A stretch of DNA of 64,000 bases from Fuscovulum sp. (GTDB lineage Bacteria; Pseudomonadota; Alphaproteobacteria; Rhodobacterales; Rhodobacteraceae): the NCBI GenBank assembly GCA_035192965.1, contig CP136571.1, positions 3,552,501 to 3,616,500 on the forward strand, read 5' to 3'. The notes under the pieces were generated by a model. That model saw only the letters and a program-made list of their open reading frames with translations. It had not been told where the DNA came from and ran no database searches. Each line of letters starts with the position of its first letter. The first letter of the stretch is position 1. Both the position numbers and the translations under genes were made by a program. Positions 9,564-18,333 of the stretch are shown here, one piece after another.

Positions 9564-10025
9564 TCACCCCCCCACCCGCGCCGCCTTCACCCGCTCCGCC
9601 GCCCGCGCCGCTGCCTCTGCCCCCCGCTCCACCTCATCCGGCCCCGGCCCAGCCCCCAGCCCTGCCGCCGTCTCGCCCCACAGCGGCCGCTCCGGAGCCA
9701 CGGCAAAGCGGAACTCCGGCGCCGTCTCGGCCCCCCGGATCACCCCCGCCAGCCGCGCATGCATATAGGTCCGCAGCACCAGGTTGATCCGGGGCCCATA
9801 GCCCGGCCCCATCGACCGAAAGAACCGCAGCACATCCCGGTCAAGCCGGATCGCCACCCGCTCCGCCCCCTGCCGCACGGGTTCCTGCGCGATCTGGTGC
9901 CATTCCAGCGGAATACGCCCCGTCGCCTCGATCGTGTGGTGCAGGTCCCATTCCAGCCGCCGCATCGCATCGGCCATGTAGTGGTAGTTCTCCGCCCGCT
10001 TGCCCCGCATCCCGCCCGGTTCCAT
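9564..10025 (-). CDS. BrnA-like antitoxin-family protein without BrnT
   Basis: About 153 residues. The central region ERVAIRLDRDVLRFF...GPRINLVLRTYMHARL matches the BrnA antitoxin family, whose ribbon-helix-helix fold binds DNA and neutralises the RelE-like BrnT. The N-terminal 65 residues and a Pro/Ala/Glu-rich tail are additional to the canonical ~100-residue BrnA. ATG codons at 10025 and 10010 are both possible starts; the upstream open frame to 10430 overlaps the helicase start and a repeat and is not believed. A BrnT partner would normally lie just upstream, but none is present, so this is an orphan regulator. Confidence 0.7.
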   Translation of the reverse strand: MEPGGMRGKRAENYHYMADAMRRLEWDLHHTIEATGRIPLEWHQIAQEPVRQGAERVAIRLDRDVLRFFRSMGPGYGPRINLVLRTYMHARLAGVIRGAETAPEFRFAVAPERPLWGETAAGLGAGPGPDEVERGAEAAARAAERVKAARVGG

Positions 10026-10101
10026 CCGCCGCCCCCCGCACATATCCGGCGGACACCCTGCCAAAAGGCGGTTAACCAACCCCTCCCCCACCGCCCTCTG
10101 G

Positions 10102-10145
10102 GTGCATACGCCCGTCTGCACCGCCATCTGCACCACGCGCTGCAC
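10102..10145. repeat. family C element (phased TGCAC repeat), copy 1
   Basis: Contains GTCTGCACCGCCATCTGCAC then CACGCGCTGCAC, in which TGCAC recurs every 12 bp; the first unit is degenerate here (GTGCATACGCCC). Related copies are at 32139, 39879 and 44744, all in the same orientation. The surrounding 328-bp gap (10026-10353) between the BrnA-like gene and the helicase holds this element and otherwise only GC-rich leader sequence, with no small gene I can support. Confidence 0.65.
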
Positions 10146-10353
10146 GGTTGACTTTTCAACCGAAAGGCCCCATGTGCCCCCTACGCCCGCCCTCCGCTGC
10201 CGCGTGAGCAGCCCCGTATGGGGAGCCGGATCGGGCCACAGGTTCCCACCTTCACGCAGGGGTTCCGCGCCGCGCAATCGGCGCATCCCTGCCACTGGCC
10301 GCCTTTGCTGCGGCCCCTTTGGCCCTTTTGAACAGGGCCGGAAAGACCATGCC

Positions 10354-11718
10354 ATGACCACATTCGCCGATCTCGGCCTGTCGCCCAAGCTCTTGAAAGC
10401 GCTTGAAAAAACCAACCTCCAGATGCCCACCCCAATTCAGGTGGAAGCGATCCCGCAGATCATGAAAGGCCGCGATCTGATGGGCCTCGCCCAGACCGGC
10501 ACCGGCAAGACGGCGGCCTTCGGCCTGCCGCTTCTGCACCGCCTGCTGGATATCGGCCACCCGCCGGGGCCAAAGAACGTGCGCGCCCTGATCCTTGCCC
10601 CCACGCGGGAACTGGTGACGCAAATCTCTGATAACCTTACCATTTTCACCAAAGGCACCGCCGTCAAGGTGACCACCGTCGTCGGCGGCGCGTCCCTCAA
10701 CCGCCAAGCCATGGCCCTTGCGCGCGGCACCGATGTGCTGGTCGCCACCCCCGGCCGCCTGATCGACCTGCTGGAGCGCGGCGATGTCACCCTGCAGGCC
10801 ACCGGCTACCTCGTGCTGGATGAGGCGGATCACATGCTCGACATGGGGTTCATCCATGCCCTGCGCAAAATCGCCAAGCATATTCCCGTGAAAAGACAAA
10901 CACTTCTGTTCTCCGCCACGATGCCCAAGGATATCGAGGAAATCGCCGGCACCTATCTCCGCGATCCCGTCCGCGTGCAGGTGGCCCCCCCGGGCAAACC
11001 GGTGGAAAAGATCGTGCAGGGCGTCCACTTCATCCCCAATGGCGACAAGGCCAAGCTTCTTGAAGAATACCTCAAGAAACACCCCGGCGAACAGGCGCTG
11101 GTCTTTGGCCGCACCAAGCACGGCTCGGAAAAACTGTGCAAGCTGTTGGCAGCATGGGGTTTTACCGTGGGCTCCATCCACGGCAACAAAAGCCAGGGGC
11201 AGCGTGACCGCACCCTGACCGAATTCCGCAATGGCCAGATGGATGTGCTCGTGGCCACCGATGTCGCCGCCCGCGGGATCGACATTCCCGGCGTGCGCCA
11301 CGTCTACAACTACGACCTGCCCAATGTGCCGGAAAACTACGTCCACCGCATCGGCCGCACCGCCCGTGCAGGGGCCGAAGGCAACGCCATCGCCTTCTGC
11401 GCCCCGGCCGAGATGGGGGAACTTCAGGCCATTGAAAAGGTTCTGAAAAAGCCGATCCCGGTGGTCGGCGGCGCGCCTTGGGCCGCAGATGTGGTCGCTG
11501 CCGCGCCCAAACCCAACCAGAACCGCGGTGGCCGCCCCGGTGGCCGCCCGGGACAGGGCAAGCCGCAGGGGGGCCGTCCGGAACACAAATCCCAGGCCCC
11601 CAAGCCGCAACCGCGTCAGGGCGCCAAGCCCGCCCGCCCCGCCGGTGGCGGCCAGTCCCCCACCCGTTCGGGCAATTCGGGCAAACCCCGCCAGCAAGGC
11701 AATCGCCGCCCGGCCTGA
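10354..11718 (+). CDS. rhlE: DEAD-box RNA helicase, RhlE type
   Basis: ATP-dependent RNA unwinding, typically in ribosome assembly, RNA decay or cold adaptation. The 454-residue protein has the full DEAD-box set: Q-motif (MPTPIQ), motif I AQTGTGKT at 46-53, PTRELV, DEAD within VLDEADHMLDMGF, SAT, ATDVAARGIDIPG and HRIGRTARAG. After about residue 375 it ends in a long basic Gly/Arg/Pro/Gln-rich tail with RGG-like units, typical of the low-complexity RNA-binding tails of RhlE-type enzymes. The ATG at 10354 is preceded by GCCGGAAAGACC and gives the standard N-terminus MTTFADLGLSPKLLK. Which of the several paralogues it is cannot be told from sequence alone. Confidence 0.92.
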   Translation: MTTFADLGLSPKLLKALEKTNLQMPTPIQVEAIPQIMKGRDLMGLAQTGTGKTAAFGLPLLHRLLDIGHPPGPKNVRALILAPTRELVTQISDNLTIFTKGTAVKVTTVVGGASLNRQAMALARGTDVLVATPGRLIDLLERGDVTLQATGYLVLDEADHMLDMGFIHALRKIAKHIPVKRQTLLFSATMPKDIEEIAGTYLRDPVRVQVAPPGKPVEKIVQGVHFIPNGDKAKLLEEYLKKHPGEQALVFGRTKHGSEKLCKLLAAWGFTVGSIHGNKSQGQRDRTLTEFRNGQMDVLVATDVAARGIDIPGVRHVYNYDLPNVPENYVHRIGRTARAGAEGNAIAFCAPAEMGELQAIEKVLKKPIPVVGGAPWAADVVAAAPKPNQNRGGRPGGRPGQGKPQGGRPEHKSQAPKPQPRQGAKPARPAGGGQSPTRSGNSGKPRQQGNRRPA

Positions 11719-11760
11719 CAGGACCAGCACCGCAGGGACGCCAAGCGCGCCCCTGCCGGT

Positions 11761-11785
11761 TCACCTTGGCAGAAGTACCCAAACC
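11761..11785. repeat. family A core, minus orientation
   Basis: TTCACCTTGGCAGAAGTACC is a diverged reverse copy of the core GGTATTTGGGCCAAGATGAA, without an obvious G6 hairpin. It lies 43 bp beyond the helicase stop. Confidence 0.45.
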
Positions 11786-11889
11786 CGGCTGCCGCCAACC
11801 CGGCGGTCGGGCATAGGAACCCACAGGGGGGCAGCCACACCCGCTCCTCACCCCTTCCAAGGCGCTGGCCAATGCGTTAATCCCCCGGC

Positions 11890-12468
11890 ATGGCCAAGCT
11901 CTACTTCCACTACTCCACCATGAATGCAGGGAAATCGACCCTGCTGCTGCAAGCCTCGCACAACTACCGCGAGGGGGGCATGGCCACCTATCTGATCACC
12001 GCCCAATTCGACAACCGCGCAGGCCAAGGCCGCATCGCATCGCGCATCGGGATCGGCGAACCCGCCGATACCTTCGCCCCCGGCGATGACATGTATCTGA
12101 AATTGCAGGCAAGATTGGCCCAAGGCCCCGTCGCCTGCGTCTTCGTGGATGAGGCGCAGTTCCTGTCAAAGGATCAGGTCTGGCAACTCGCCCGCGCCGT
12201 GGATGATCTGAAGGTCCCCGTCATGTGCTACGGCCTGCGGGTGGATTTTCAGGGCAACCTCTTCCCCGGCTCGGCCGCCCTGCTGGCATGGGCGGATGAA
12301 ATGCGCGAGGTCCGCACGATCTGCCATTGCGGGAAAAAGGCCACCATGGTCATCCGCCGCGGCCCCGACGGCAAGGCGCTGACCGCAGGCGAGCAGGTGG
12401 TGATCGGCGGGAATGAAACCTATGTCAGCCTCTGCCGCCGCCATTGGCGCGACGCGGTCGGCGACTAG
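11890..12468 (+). CDS. tdk: thymidine kinase
   Basis: Phosphorylates thymidine to dTMP in pyrimidine salvage. The 192-residue protein matches the type II (TK1-like) family: P-loop MNAGKST at 11-17, Walker B FVDEAQF, a lasso region with YGLRVDFQGNLFPGSAALLAWAD, and a structural zinc site formed by CHC and CRRH near the C-terminus. Length is standard. It stands alone, upstream of a family B double hairpin and convergent with the DMT exporter. It complements the nucleoside-salvage operon at 17.7-22.2 kb. Confidence 0.95.
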   Translation: MAKLYFHYSTMNAGKSTLLLQASHNYREGGMATYLITAQFDNRAGQGRIASRIGIGEPADTFAPGDDMYLKLQARLAQGPVACVFVDEAQFLSKDQVWQLARAVDDLKVPVMCYGLRVDFQGNLFPGSAALLAWADEMREVRTICHCGKKATMVIRRGPDGKALTAGEQVVIGGNETYVSLCRRHWRDAVGD

Positions 12469-12471
12469 GAC

Positions 12472-12520
12472 CCAAATTTCTTGGAAGAAATTTGCAAAAA
12501 TCTTCCAAGATTTTTTGCCC
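12472..12520. repeat. family B double A/T-rich hairpin
   Basis: CCAAATTTCTTGGAAGAAATTTG followed at once by a second inverted repeat (AAAAATCTTCCAAGATTTTT). The element fills the 51-bp gap between the convergent stops of tdk and the DMT exporter, a natural bidirectional-terminator position: each arm pair is followed by a run of T on one strand or A on the other. Confidence 0.75.
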
Positions 12521-13461
12521 TACCCCTCCACCATCCGCGCCCGTAGCGCGATCATCGACCCCGCCGCCACGATCAATACCATCCCCACCACCGCCAGCGG
12601 GGCCAACCCCGTGCCCCACAGCACCCATGTCCAAAAGGCCGATGCGGGCAGGATCACATATTCCAGCACACTGGCCTTGGACGCATCGGTGATCTGATAG
12701 GCCCGGATCATCATCCCCACCCCCACCAGCGACCCCGCCGCCTGCACAAAGGTCCAGAAGTAGAAGGTCGCCGACGGCCAGACCGCCCCGCGTTGCAGGA
12801 ACCCATCCGCCCCCGCAGGCACCGCCAGCGGCGTCAGCCACAGCACCACCAAGCCCACCGCCCCGATCACCCCCAGCGCGGCAAAGAACCCTGCCAGCAG
12901 GGTTTCCGCGCTTTCCTGCGGGCACCATTCCCGCGTGGCGATGTTGCCCATCGCATACATGGCGCCTGCCAGCACCGGCAGGATCGCAGGCAGCGACGCC
13001 CCCGCCATCGCCTCTGGCCCCAACACCAGCACCACGCCAGCAAAACCCAGGATCACGGCGAAAATTCGAACCGGGCCAATGGCATGGCCATAGACAAACC
13101 GCGAAATCAGCAGCACCCAGATCGGCGCGGTGAACAACCCCGCCGCCACCAGCGCCACATCAAGAAAGGCCAGCGCCCCGAAATAGATCACCATGGCCAG
13201 CCCATGGATGGTGGACCGCGCCACCACCGCACGCAGGTTCACCGGGCGCAACCGCAGCCCCAAAGGCACCGCCGCCAGCCCCAGCAGAACCGCCGCCATC
13301 AGCGACCGCGTCAGATGGAACTGCCACAGCCCCGCCTCTTCGGCGATCACCCGCACGTAATTGTCGGTGAACCCGATGACCATGGCATAGACGAAGATCA
13401 ACCCCGCCGCTGCCAATGTCCTGTCGCGTGACGCCCCCGATGCCTGTCCAGAAATGCCCAT
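12520..13461 (-). CDS. DMT-superfamily (EamA) transporter
   Basis: An inner-membrane exporter of metabolites or drugs, substrate unknown. The 313-residue protein has about ten hydrophobic segments arranged as two EamA repeats, the first ending near GFAGVVLVLGPEA and the second starting near ILPVLAGAMYAMGN, with the late segment VLEYVILPASAFWTWVLWG characteristic of the family. The start at 13461 (MGISGQASG) leaves a short cytoplasmic N-terminus. It is divergent from the acyl-CoA ligase, with a 106-bp shared upstream region. Confidence 0.88.
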   Translation of the reverse strand: MGISGQASGASRDRTLAAAGLIFVYAMVIGFTDNYVRVIAEEAGLWQFHLTRSLMAAVLLGLAAVPLGLRLRPVNLRAVVARSTIHGLAMVIYFGALAFLDVALVAAGLFTAPIWVLLISRFVYGHAIGPVRIFAVILGFAGVVLVLGPEAMAGASLPAILPVLAGAMYAMGNIATREWCPQESAETLLAGFFAALGVIGAVGLVVLWLTPLAVPAGADGFLQRGAVWPSATFYFWTFVQAAGSLVGVGMMIRAYQITDASKASVLEYVILPASAFWTWVLWGTGLAPLAVVGMVLIVAAGSMIALRARMVEG

Positions 13462-13567
13462 CTGCCTGCTCTAAACTCCCTCTCGCTTCCTGTGTGAACC
13501 TTGCTACCTTCCCCCTTGCGCGCCTGTAAGCGACACATGGCGCCGATAGTTGGGAGGAGAGGAAAAG

Positions 13568-15196
13568 ATGGGTTGGTTGCCGGATGAATCAGGGCTGGAG
13601 AAATGCGCGGCGAATTACACCCCGCTCACCCCCCTGTCCTTTCTGAAGCGCGCGGCAGACATCCATGCCGATCGCACGGCGCTCGTCTGGAAATCCACCC
13701 GCCGCACCTATGCCCAATACGGCGCGCGCGTCTCGCGGCTTGCTTCTTCGCTCGCCCGGCGCGGCATCGCGCCCGGGGATGTGGTGGCCACCCTTCTGCC
13801 CAACATCCCCCCGCAGGCCGAGGCGCATTTCGGCGTCCCCGCCGCGGGCGCGATCCTGAACACGATCAATACCCGGCTGGATGCGGACACCGTCGCCTAT
13901 ATCTTCGGCCATGCCGGGGCCAAGCTCCTGCTGTGCGACACCGCCTTCCTGCCGCTGGCGGAAGAAGCCATCCGCCGCATGGAAGGCCCTGCCCCCCAGA
14001 TCATCGAGGTGGTAGATGAAGGCTTCACCGCCTCGGGCCACTACCTCACCTATGAGTCGCTGCTGGACCAAGGCGATCCCGATGCCGCATGGGTGATGCC
14101 CGAAGATGAATGGGAATCCATCGCCATCAACTACACCTCCGGCACCACGGGCCGGCCCAAGGGCGTGGTCTATCACCACCGGGGGGCCTATCTCTCGGCC
14201 ACCGCCAATGTCCTGTCCTGGCGCATGGTGCTGCACCCGGTCTACCTGACCATCGTGCCCTTGTTCCATTGCAACGGCTGGACACACACCTGGATGCTGC
14301 CTGCTGTGGCAGGCACGCTGGTCTGCTGCCGCGACATAACGGCGAAGGCCATCTATGACGCCATCGCCGATGAAGGCGTCACCCATTTCGGCGGCGCGCC
14401 CATCGTGCTGAACACCATGATCAACGCCCCTGACGCCGACCGCCGCCCGTTCTCGCACATCGTCGAGGTGTTCACCGCAGGCGCCCCGCCCCCCGCCGCC
14501 ACGCTCGCCGCCTTTGAACCCTTGGGTTTCAACGTCACCCAAGTCTACGGCCTGACCGAAACCTACGGCCCCGCCACCGAATGCACATGGCGCGCCGATT
14601 GGGACAGCGCCCCCAAGGACGACCGCGCCGCCTACAAGGCGCGCACCGGCGTTGCCATGCCCATGCTGGAAGGGGCCGAGGTGCACGATTCCCACGGCAA
14701 CCCCGTCCCCCGCGACGGCCAGCACTTGGGCGAGATCGCCATGCGCGGCAATATGGTGATGAAGGGCTATTACAAGAACCCGGCCGCCACCGCCGAGGCG
14801 TTCAAGGGCGGCTGGTTCCGCTCTGGCGACATCGCCTTCCAGCACCCCGACGGTTATATCAAGATCACCGACCGCGCGAAGGACATCATCATTTCCGGCG
14901 GCGAAAACGTGTCGTCCGTCGAGGTCGAAGGCGTCCTGATGCACCACCCCGCCGTCAACCTCTGCGCCGTCGTCGCCAAACCCGATGACAAATGGGGCGA
15001 GGTGCCTTGCGCCTTTGTCGAGTTGAAACCGGGGCAAAGCGCCACCGAAAAAGACCTCATCGCCTTCTGCCGCGAACGGTTGGCGGGGTTCAAGACGCCC
15101 AAACTTGTGGTCTTTGCCGACCTGCCCAAAACCTCGACCGGCAAGATCCAGAAATTCGAACTGCGCGCCGTGGCCAAACTGATGGACCAGCCCTGA
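13568..15196 (+). CDS. acyl-CoA ligase, DmdB-like medium-chain family
   Basis: ANL-superfamily ligase activating a carboxylic acid to its CoA thioester via an acyl-adenylate. The 542-residue protein shows the P-loop YTSGTTGRPKGV, the A5 motif VYGLTETYGP, the hinge region SGDIAFQHPDGYIKITDRAKDII and the catalytic C-terminal lysine in KTSTGKIQKF. Overall pattern and length resemble DmdB/AcsM-type enzymes, including 3-methylmercaptopropionate-CoA ligases of marine Rhodobacterales; the actual acid is not determinable here. The start at 13568 is set by a strong GGAGGAGAGG just upstream. A family A terminator-like repeat follows. Confidence 0.88.
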   Translation: MGWLPDESGLEKCAANYTPLTPLSFLKRAADIHADRTALVWKSTRRTYAQYGARVSRLASSLARRGIAPGDVVATLLPNIPPQAEAHFGVPAAGAILNTINTRLDADTVAYIFGHAGAKLLLCDTAFLPLAEEAIRRMEGPAPQIIEVVDEGFTASGHYLTYESLLDQGDPDAAWVMPEDEWESIAINYTSGTTGRPKGVVYHHRGAYLSATANVLSWRMVLHPVYLTIVPLFHCNGWTHTWMLPAVAGTLVCCRDITAKAIYDAIADEGVTHFGGAPIVLNTMINAPDADRRPFSHIVEVFTAGAPPPAATLAAFEPLGFNVTQVYGLTETYGPATECTWRADWDSAPKDDRAAYKARTGVAMPMLEGAEVHDSHGNPVPRDGQHLGEIAMRGNMVMKGYYKNPAATAEAFKGGWFRSGDIAFQHPDGYIKITDRAKDIIISGGENVSSVEVEGVLMHHPAVNLCAVVAKPDDKWGEVPCAFVELKPGQSATEKDLIAFCRERLAGFKTPKLVVFADLPKTSTGKIQKFELRAVAKLMDQP

Positions 15197-15223
15197 CAGC
15201 GCGCCTGTGCCATGCCGGGGAAA

Positions 15224-15286
15224 GGGGGGCTTGCCCCCCTCGCCCTTCGGGCTCACCCCCCAGGGTATTTGGGGCCAAGCTGAAGA
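15224..15286. repeat. family A element, forward, after the acyl-CoA ligase
   Basis: GGGGGGCTTGCCCCCC hairpin, a second hairpin CGCCCTTCGGGC, then CACCCCCCAGGGTATTTGG and GGCCAAGCTGAAGA. Layout (gene end, GC hairpins, core) is the same as at 2582, 38251 and 52068. Confidence 0.75.
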
Positions 15287-15371
15287 TATCACCCCTTCGC
15301 TTGTGGCCGTCCGGGCGCTGCGATAACATTTCTTGTAACAGGACAAGACGAGCCAAGGGCAATCCCCGCGC

Positions 15372-16388
15372 ATGACGGCGCTGAAGAAATACCAGAGGCT
15401 GGAAAGCCCCGGCCTCTGGCGCGACACGCCCGAGGCGCAGCGCCGCGAGGTGGTTGTCGCCTTCCGCGAGGCGTCCTTGGTCCTGTCCGATCCGCGCACT
15501 GAACTGGCGCTCAGCCATTGGTCCCTGCCTGCGGTGGAACGGCACAATCCCGGCACCCTGCCCGCGATCTATGGCCCCGGTCTGGACAGCGACGAAACGC
15601 TGGAACTGGATGATCCCGACATGATCGCCGCGCTGGAAACCATTCGCGGCGCAGTCCGCAAAGGCACCCCCCGCCCCGGCCGCCTGCGCGGCACGCTGCT
15701 GGCGGGCGGCACGCTGGCCATCCTTGGCGTCGTTGCCTTCTTCCTGCCCGATGCGCTGGTGCGCCATACCGCATCCGTCCTGCCCCCCGCCACCCGCGCC
15801 CAAATCGGCGCGGCGGCGCTGGCCGATATCTCGCGCCTGACCGGGGCCCCCTGCACCACGCCCTTGGGCGACCGTGCCCTGACCTTGCTGTCGGAACGGT
15901 TGTTCGGCGGTGCGGGCGTGCAGCTTGCCGTTCTGCCCGAAGGCCTGCCGCAGGCCGCCGCCCTGCCCGGCAATATCCTGCTGCTTGGCCTGCCCATGGT
16001 GACAGCGGCCCCCGGCCCCGATGTCCCCGCGGGCTTTGCCATCGCCGAAACCCTGCGGGCCGAGGTCGAAGATCCCCTCATCCCCATCCTGCGCCATGCG
16101 GGCTTTGCCGCCACCGTCCGCTTGCTGACGACCGGCACCCTGCCCGAAGGCGCGCTTGCCGGTCTGGGCGAAGGCTTCCTCGCCGCCGACCGCCCGGCCT
16201 TGCCTGATGTCACGCTGCTGGCGCGGTTTGAATCCGTCGCCGTCTCGTCAACGGCCTATGGCTATGCGCTTGATCCGACGGGCGAATCCACCCTTGGCCT
16301 GATCGAGGCTGATCCCTATCGCGGCGGCACGCCCCGTGCGCTTCTGAATGCCGATGACTGGGCCAGCCTTCAGGCCATCTGCAACTGA
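15372..16388 (+). CDS. single-pass membrane protein of unknown function
   Basis: A 338-residue protein. Residues 1-105 form a cytoplasmic-type region containing the VVVAFREASLVLSDPRTELALSHWSLPAVERH segment; a single transmembrane helix follows at about 108-125 (LLAGGTLAILGVVAFFLPDAL), and the C-terminal ~210 residues would be periplasmic. The latter region resembles M48-type peptidase folds in its hydrophobic pattern (LPGNILLLGLP, FAIAETLRAE), but no HExxH is present, so peptidase activity is not expected. No function assigned. It ends in a strong shared terminator, convergent with the SPOR-domain gene. Confidence 0.75.
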   Translation: MTALKKYQRLESPGLWRDTPEAQRREVVVAFREASLVLSDPRTELALSHWSLPAVERHNPGTLPAIYGPGLDSDETLELDDPDMIAALETIRGAVRKGTPRPGRLRGTLLAGGTLAILGVVAFFLPDALVRHTASVLPPATRAQIGAAALADISRLTGAPCTTPLGDRALTLLSERLFGGAGVQLAVLPEGLPQAAALPGNILLLGLPMVTAAPGPDVPAGFAIAETLRAEVEDPLIPILRHAGFAATVRLLTTGTLPEGALAGLGEGFLAADRPALPDVTLLARFESVAVSSTAYGYALDPTGESTLGLIEADPYRGGTPRALLNADDWASLQAICN

Positions 16389-16392
16389 AAAA

Positions 16393-16414
16393 GCCCCCCG
16401 GATGAACGGGGGGC
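16393..16414. terminator. bidirectional rho-independent terminator
   Basis: Perfect 8-bp stem GCCCCCCG/CGGGGGGC with the 6-nt loop GATGAA. A run of five A precedes it (T on the minus strand) and CTTTCC follows it, so it can stop transcription from both converging genes. Confidence 0.85.
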
Positions 16415-16444
16415 CTTTCCTGCATCTTTATCCGTCAGACGGGC

Positions 16445-17623
16445 CTATCGCACAAAGGCATCGCCAAACCCGGCCCCGCGCGCCGCGCGCAATGCCGCCT
16501 GCGCCTCGGCCGCGGATCCGAACGGCCCGGCCAGCACAACCTGCACAGCCTTGCCCCCGATCCGGCCATTCGACCGCGCCACCGGCAGGCCCAGCCCCGC
16601 CAGCCGCGCCGATGCGCCATCGGCATTGGCCGGCACGCCGAAGCTGCCCACCTGCACGAACAGCCGCCCGCCAGCAGCCGCCGGAGCCGCTTCTGTGGCA
16701 ACGGACTTCGTCGATTGCGTCACCCGGACCCTGACCGCAGGCTGGGCCGGCGCAGTTTCCACCGAAATCACCCGACGAAGCGGCGTCTGCACCACAGGCT
16801 TTGGCAACCGATCCCGCGTCCAGACCTGATCCTGTGCCGCCTGCCCCTCGGCCGTGCCGACCCCGCGCAGCGGGTTCAGCCGGTCATCTTCCCATGCCAG
16901 CTTGTATCCCTTGGGAACGACGGCGGTGGGATCCACCACCCGCGCGTCCATGTTGCCATTGCCGATCCCCGAAGTCTGGCCCAGCGGCACGATCCGCCCG
17001 GCCGGAGCCCTAAGCGATGCACCAACCGATGCGCCTTCCGGGAATATCGGCGCGCGCAGCCCTTCCAGCGTGCCATCACCCCGCGTGCAGACGATGACCG
17101 ATCCGCCATTCGTCAGCCGCAGCCATTGCGGCACCGGTGCTGCCGTGGTGCAGCCGATCTTCATGCCCCCGCCCTGCGGCGCAGGCGCAGCCGCCACAAC
17201 CGGGGCCGCCATCGGCGCAATCACAGGCGCTGCAGGCCGCGCTACCCGGACCGGAGCCGGAACATAGGTCGCCGCTGGCGGCTCTGCCGCTGTCACACGC
17301 ACCTGCGGTGCCTGCCGCACCACCGGGGCAGGTTCAGGCGCAGGCGCAGGGGCCGCAGCCACCGACCGTGTGCCGCCCCCGAATGTGGGCGGATAGCCAC
17401 ACATGGCATTGCGATTGCGGTCCACCCGCGGCACCCAGTTCACCCGCCCGCCCAGCCCGGCGCGCAGAAAAACGCAGCCCCGGCTGTCAACATATTGCTG
17501 ACCGGTGAAGCTCGCCGGGGGCAACTCGCGCGGCCCCCCGATATCAGCAGTGGATTGTGCAAGGGCGCCAAAAGCACCCAACCCGAGGGTCAGGATTGCC
17601 CCCGTCAGAACCTTTACGAACAT
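16445..17623 (-). CDS. exported SPOR-domain protein
   Basis: A 392-residue envelope protein. The N-terminal MFVKVLTGAILTLGLGAFGALAQ is a Sec signal peptide. Residues ~45-80 form a small domain with conserved cysteines (DSRGCVFLRAGLGGRVNWVPRV and MCGYPP); residues ~80-145 are Ala/Pro/Val low complexity; a middle region with further cysteines precedes a C-terminal SPOR domain (about 313-392, RLFVQVGSFG... to AGPF). SPOR domains bind denuded peptidoglycan at division sites, so a cell-wall or septal role is likely. It lies just downstream of upp on the same strand but is separated by 68 bp. Confidence 0.85.
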   Translation of the reverse strand: MFVKVLTGAILTLGLGAFGALAQSTADIGGPRELPPASFTGQQYVDSRGCVFLRAGLGGRVNWVPRVDRNRNAMCGYPPTFGGGTRSVAAAPAPAPEPAPVVRQAPQVRVTAAEPPAATYVPAPVRVARPAAPVIAPMAAPVVAAAPAPQGGGMKIGCTTAAPVPQWLRLTNGGSVIVCTRGDGTLEGLRAPIFPEGASVGASLRAPAGRIVPLGQTSGIGNGNMDARVVDPTAVVPKGYKLAWEDDRLNPLRGVGTAEGQAAQDQVWTRDRLPKPVVQTPLRRVISVETAPAQPAVRVRVTQSTKSVATEAAPAAAGGRLFVQVGSFGVPANADGASARLAGLGLPVARSNGRIGGKAVQVVLAGPFGSAAEAQAALRAARGAGFGDAFVR

Positions 17624-17691
17624 GACTACCCCCCAGTAGCGTAGGGGCAGAATGCGCGATGCCGCGCCCGTCGTAAAGGGGTGACATCACA

Positions 17692-18324
17692 TTATTTAGT
17701 ACCAAACATGCGGTCACCCGCATCGCCTAGCCCCGGCACGATGTAACCGTGGTCATTTAGATGGCTGTCCAGCGATGCCGTGACGATCGGCACATCAGGA
17801 TGCGCTTCCTTCATCCGGGCCACACCTTCAGGGGCGGCCAGCAGGCACAGGAAGCGGATGTTCTTCGCCCCCTTGGCCTTGATCAGGTCCACCGCCGCAG
17901 CGCTGGAATTGCCGGTGGCTAGCATCGGATCAACCACGATGGTCACCCGATCCTCTAACTGTTCCGGCAGCTTGCAGTAATACTGCACCGGTTGCAGCGT
18001 TTCGGGGTCGCGGTACAGCCCCACGAACCCAACCCGCGCCGCAGGCACCAGTTCCAGAATCCCGTCCAAAAGCCCGTTACCCGCCCGCAGGATCGACACC
18101 AGCGCCAGCTTCTTGCCCTCGATCGCCGGGGCATCCATCTCGCACAGCGGCGTCTCGATCCGCTTTGTCGTCATCGGCAATTCGCGCGTCACCTCATAGG
18201 CCAGCAAAAGGCTGATCTCACGCAGCAATTGCCGGAAAGACGCGGTCGAGGTGTCCTTCTCGCGCATCAGGGTCAGCTTGTGCTGCACCAGCGGGTGGGA
18301 AACGATGGTCAGATGGTCCAGCAT
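17692..18324 (-). CDS. upp: uracil phosphoribosyltransferase
   Basis: Converts uracil and PRPP to UMP. The 210-residue protein has the family's standard length, N-terminal [13 protein letters not shown], the [10 protein letters not shown] loop and the PRPP-binding segment [12 protein letters not shown], plus the uracil-specificity C-terminal region [16 protein letters not shown]. It is the last gene of the salvage operon, 9 bp after add. Uracil released by thymidine/uridine phosphorolysis upstream would feed this step. Confidence 0.96.
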   Translation of the reverse strand: MLDHLTIVSHPLVQHKLTLMREKDTSTASFRQLLREISLLLAYEVTRELPMTTKRIETPLCEMDAPAIEGKKLALVSILRAGNGLLDGILELVPAARVGFVGLYRDPETLQPVQYYCKLPEQLEDRVTIVVDPMLATGNSSAAAVDLIKAKGAKNIRFLCLLAAPEGVARMKEAHPDVPIVTASLDSHLNDHGYIVPGLGDAGDRMFGTK

Positions 18325-18333
18325 GGCAGCCCC

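Noticed and set aside
10026..10430. N-terminal extension of the BrnA-like gene, possibly a BrnT fusion.
   Set aside because: The residues contain no BrnT features, run through the family C repeat and overlap the helicase start.
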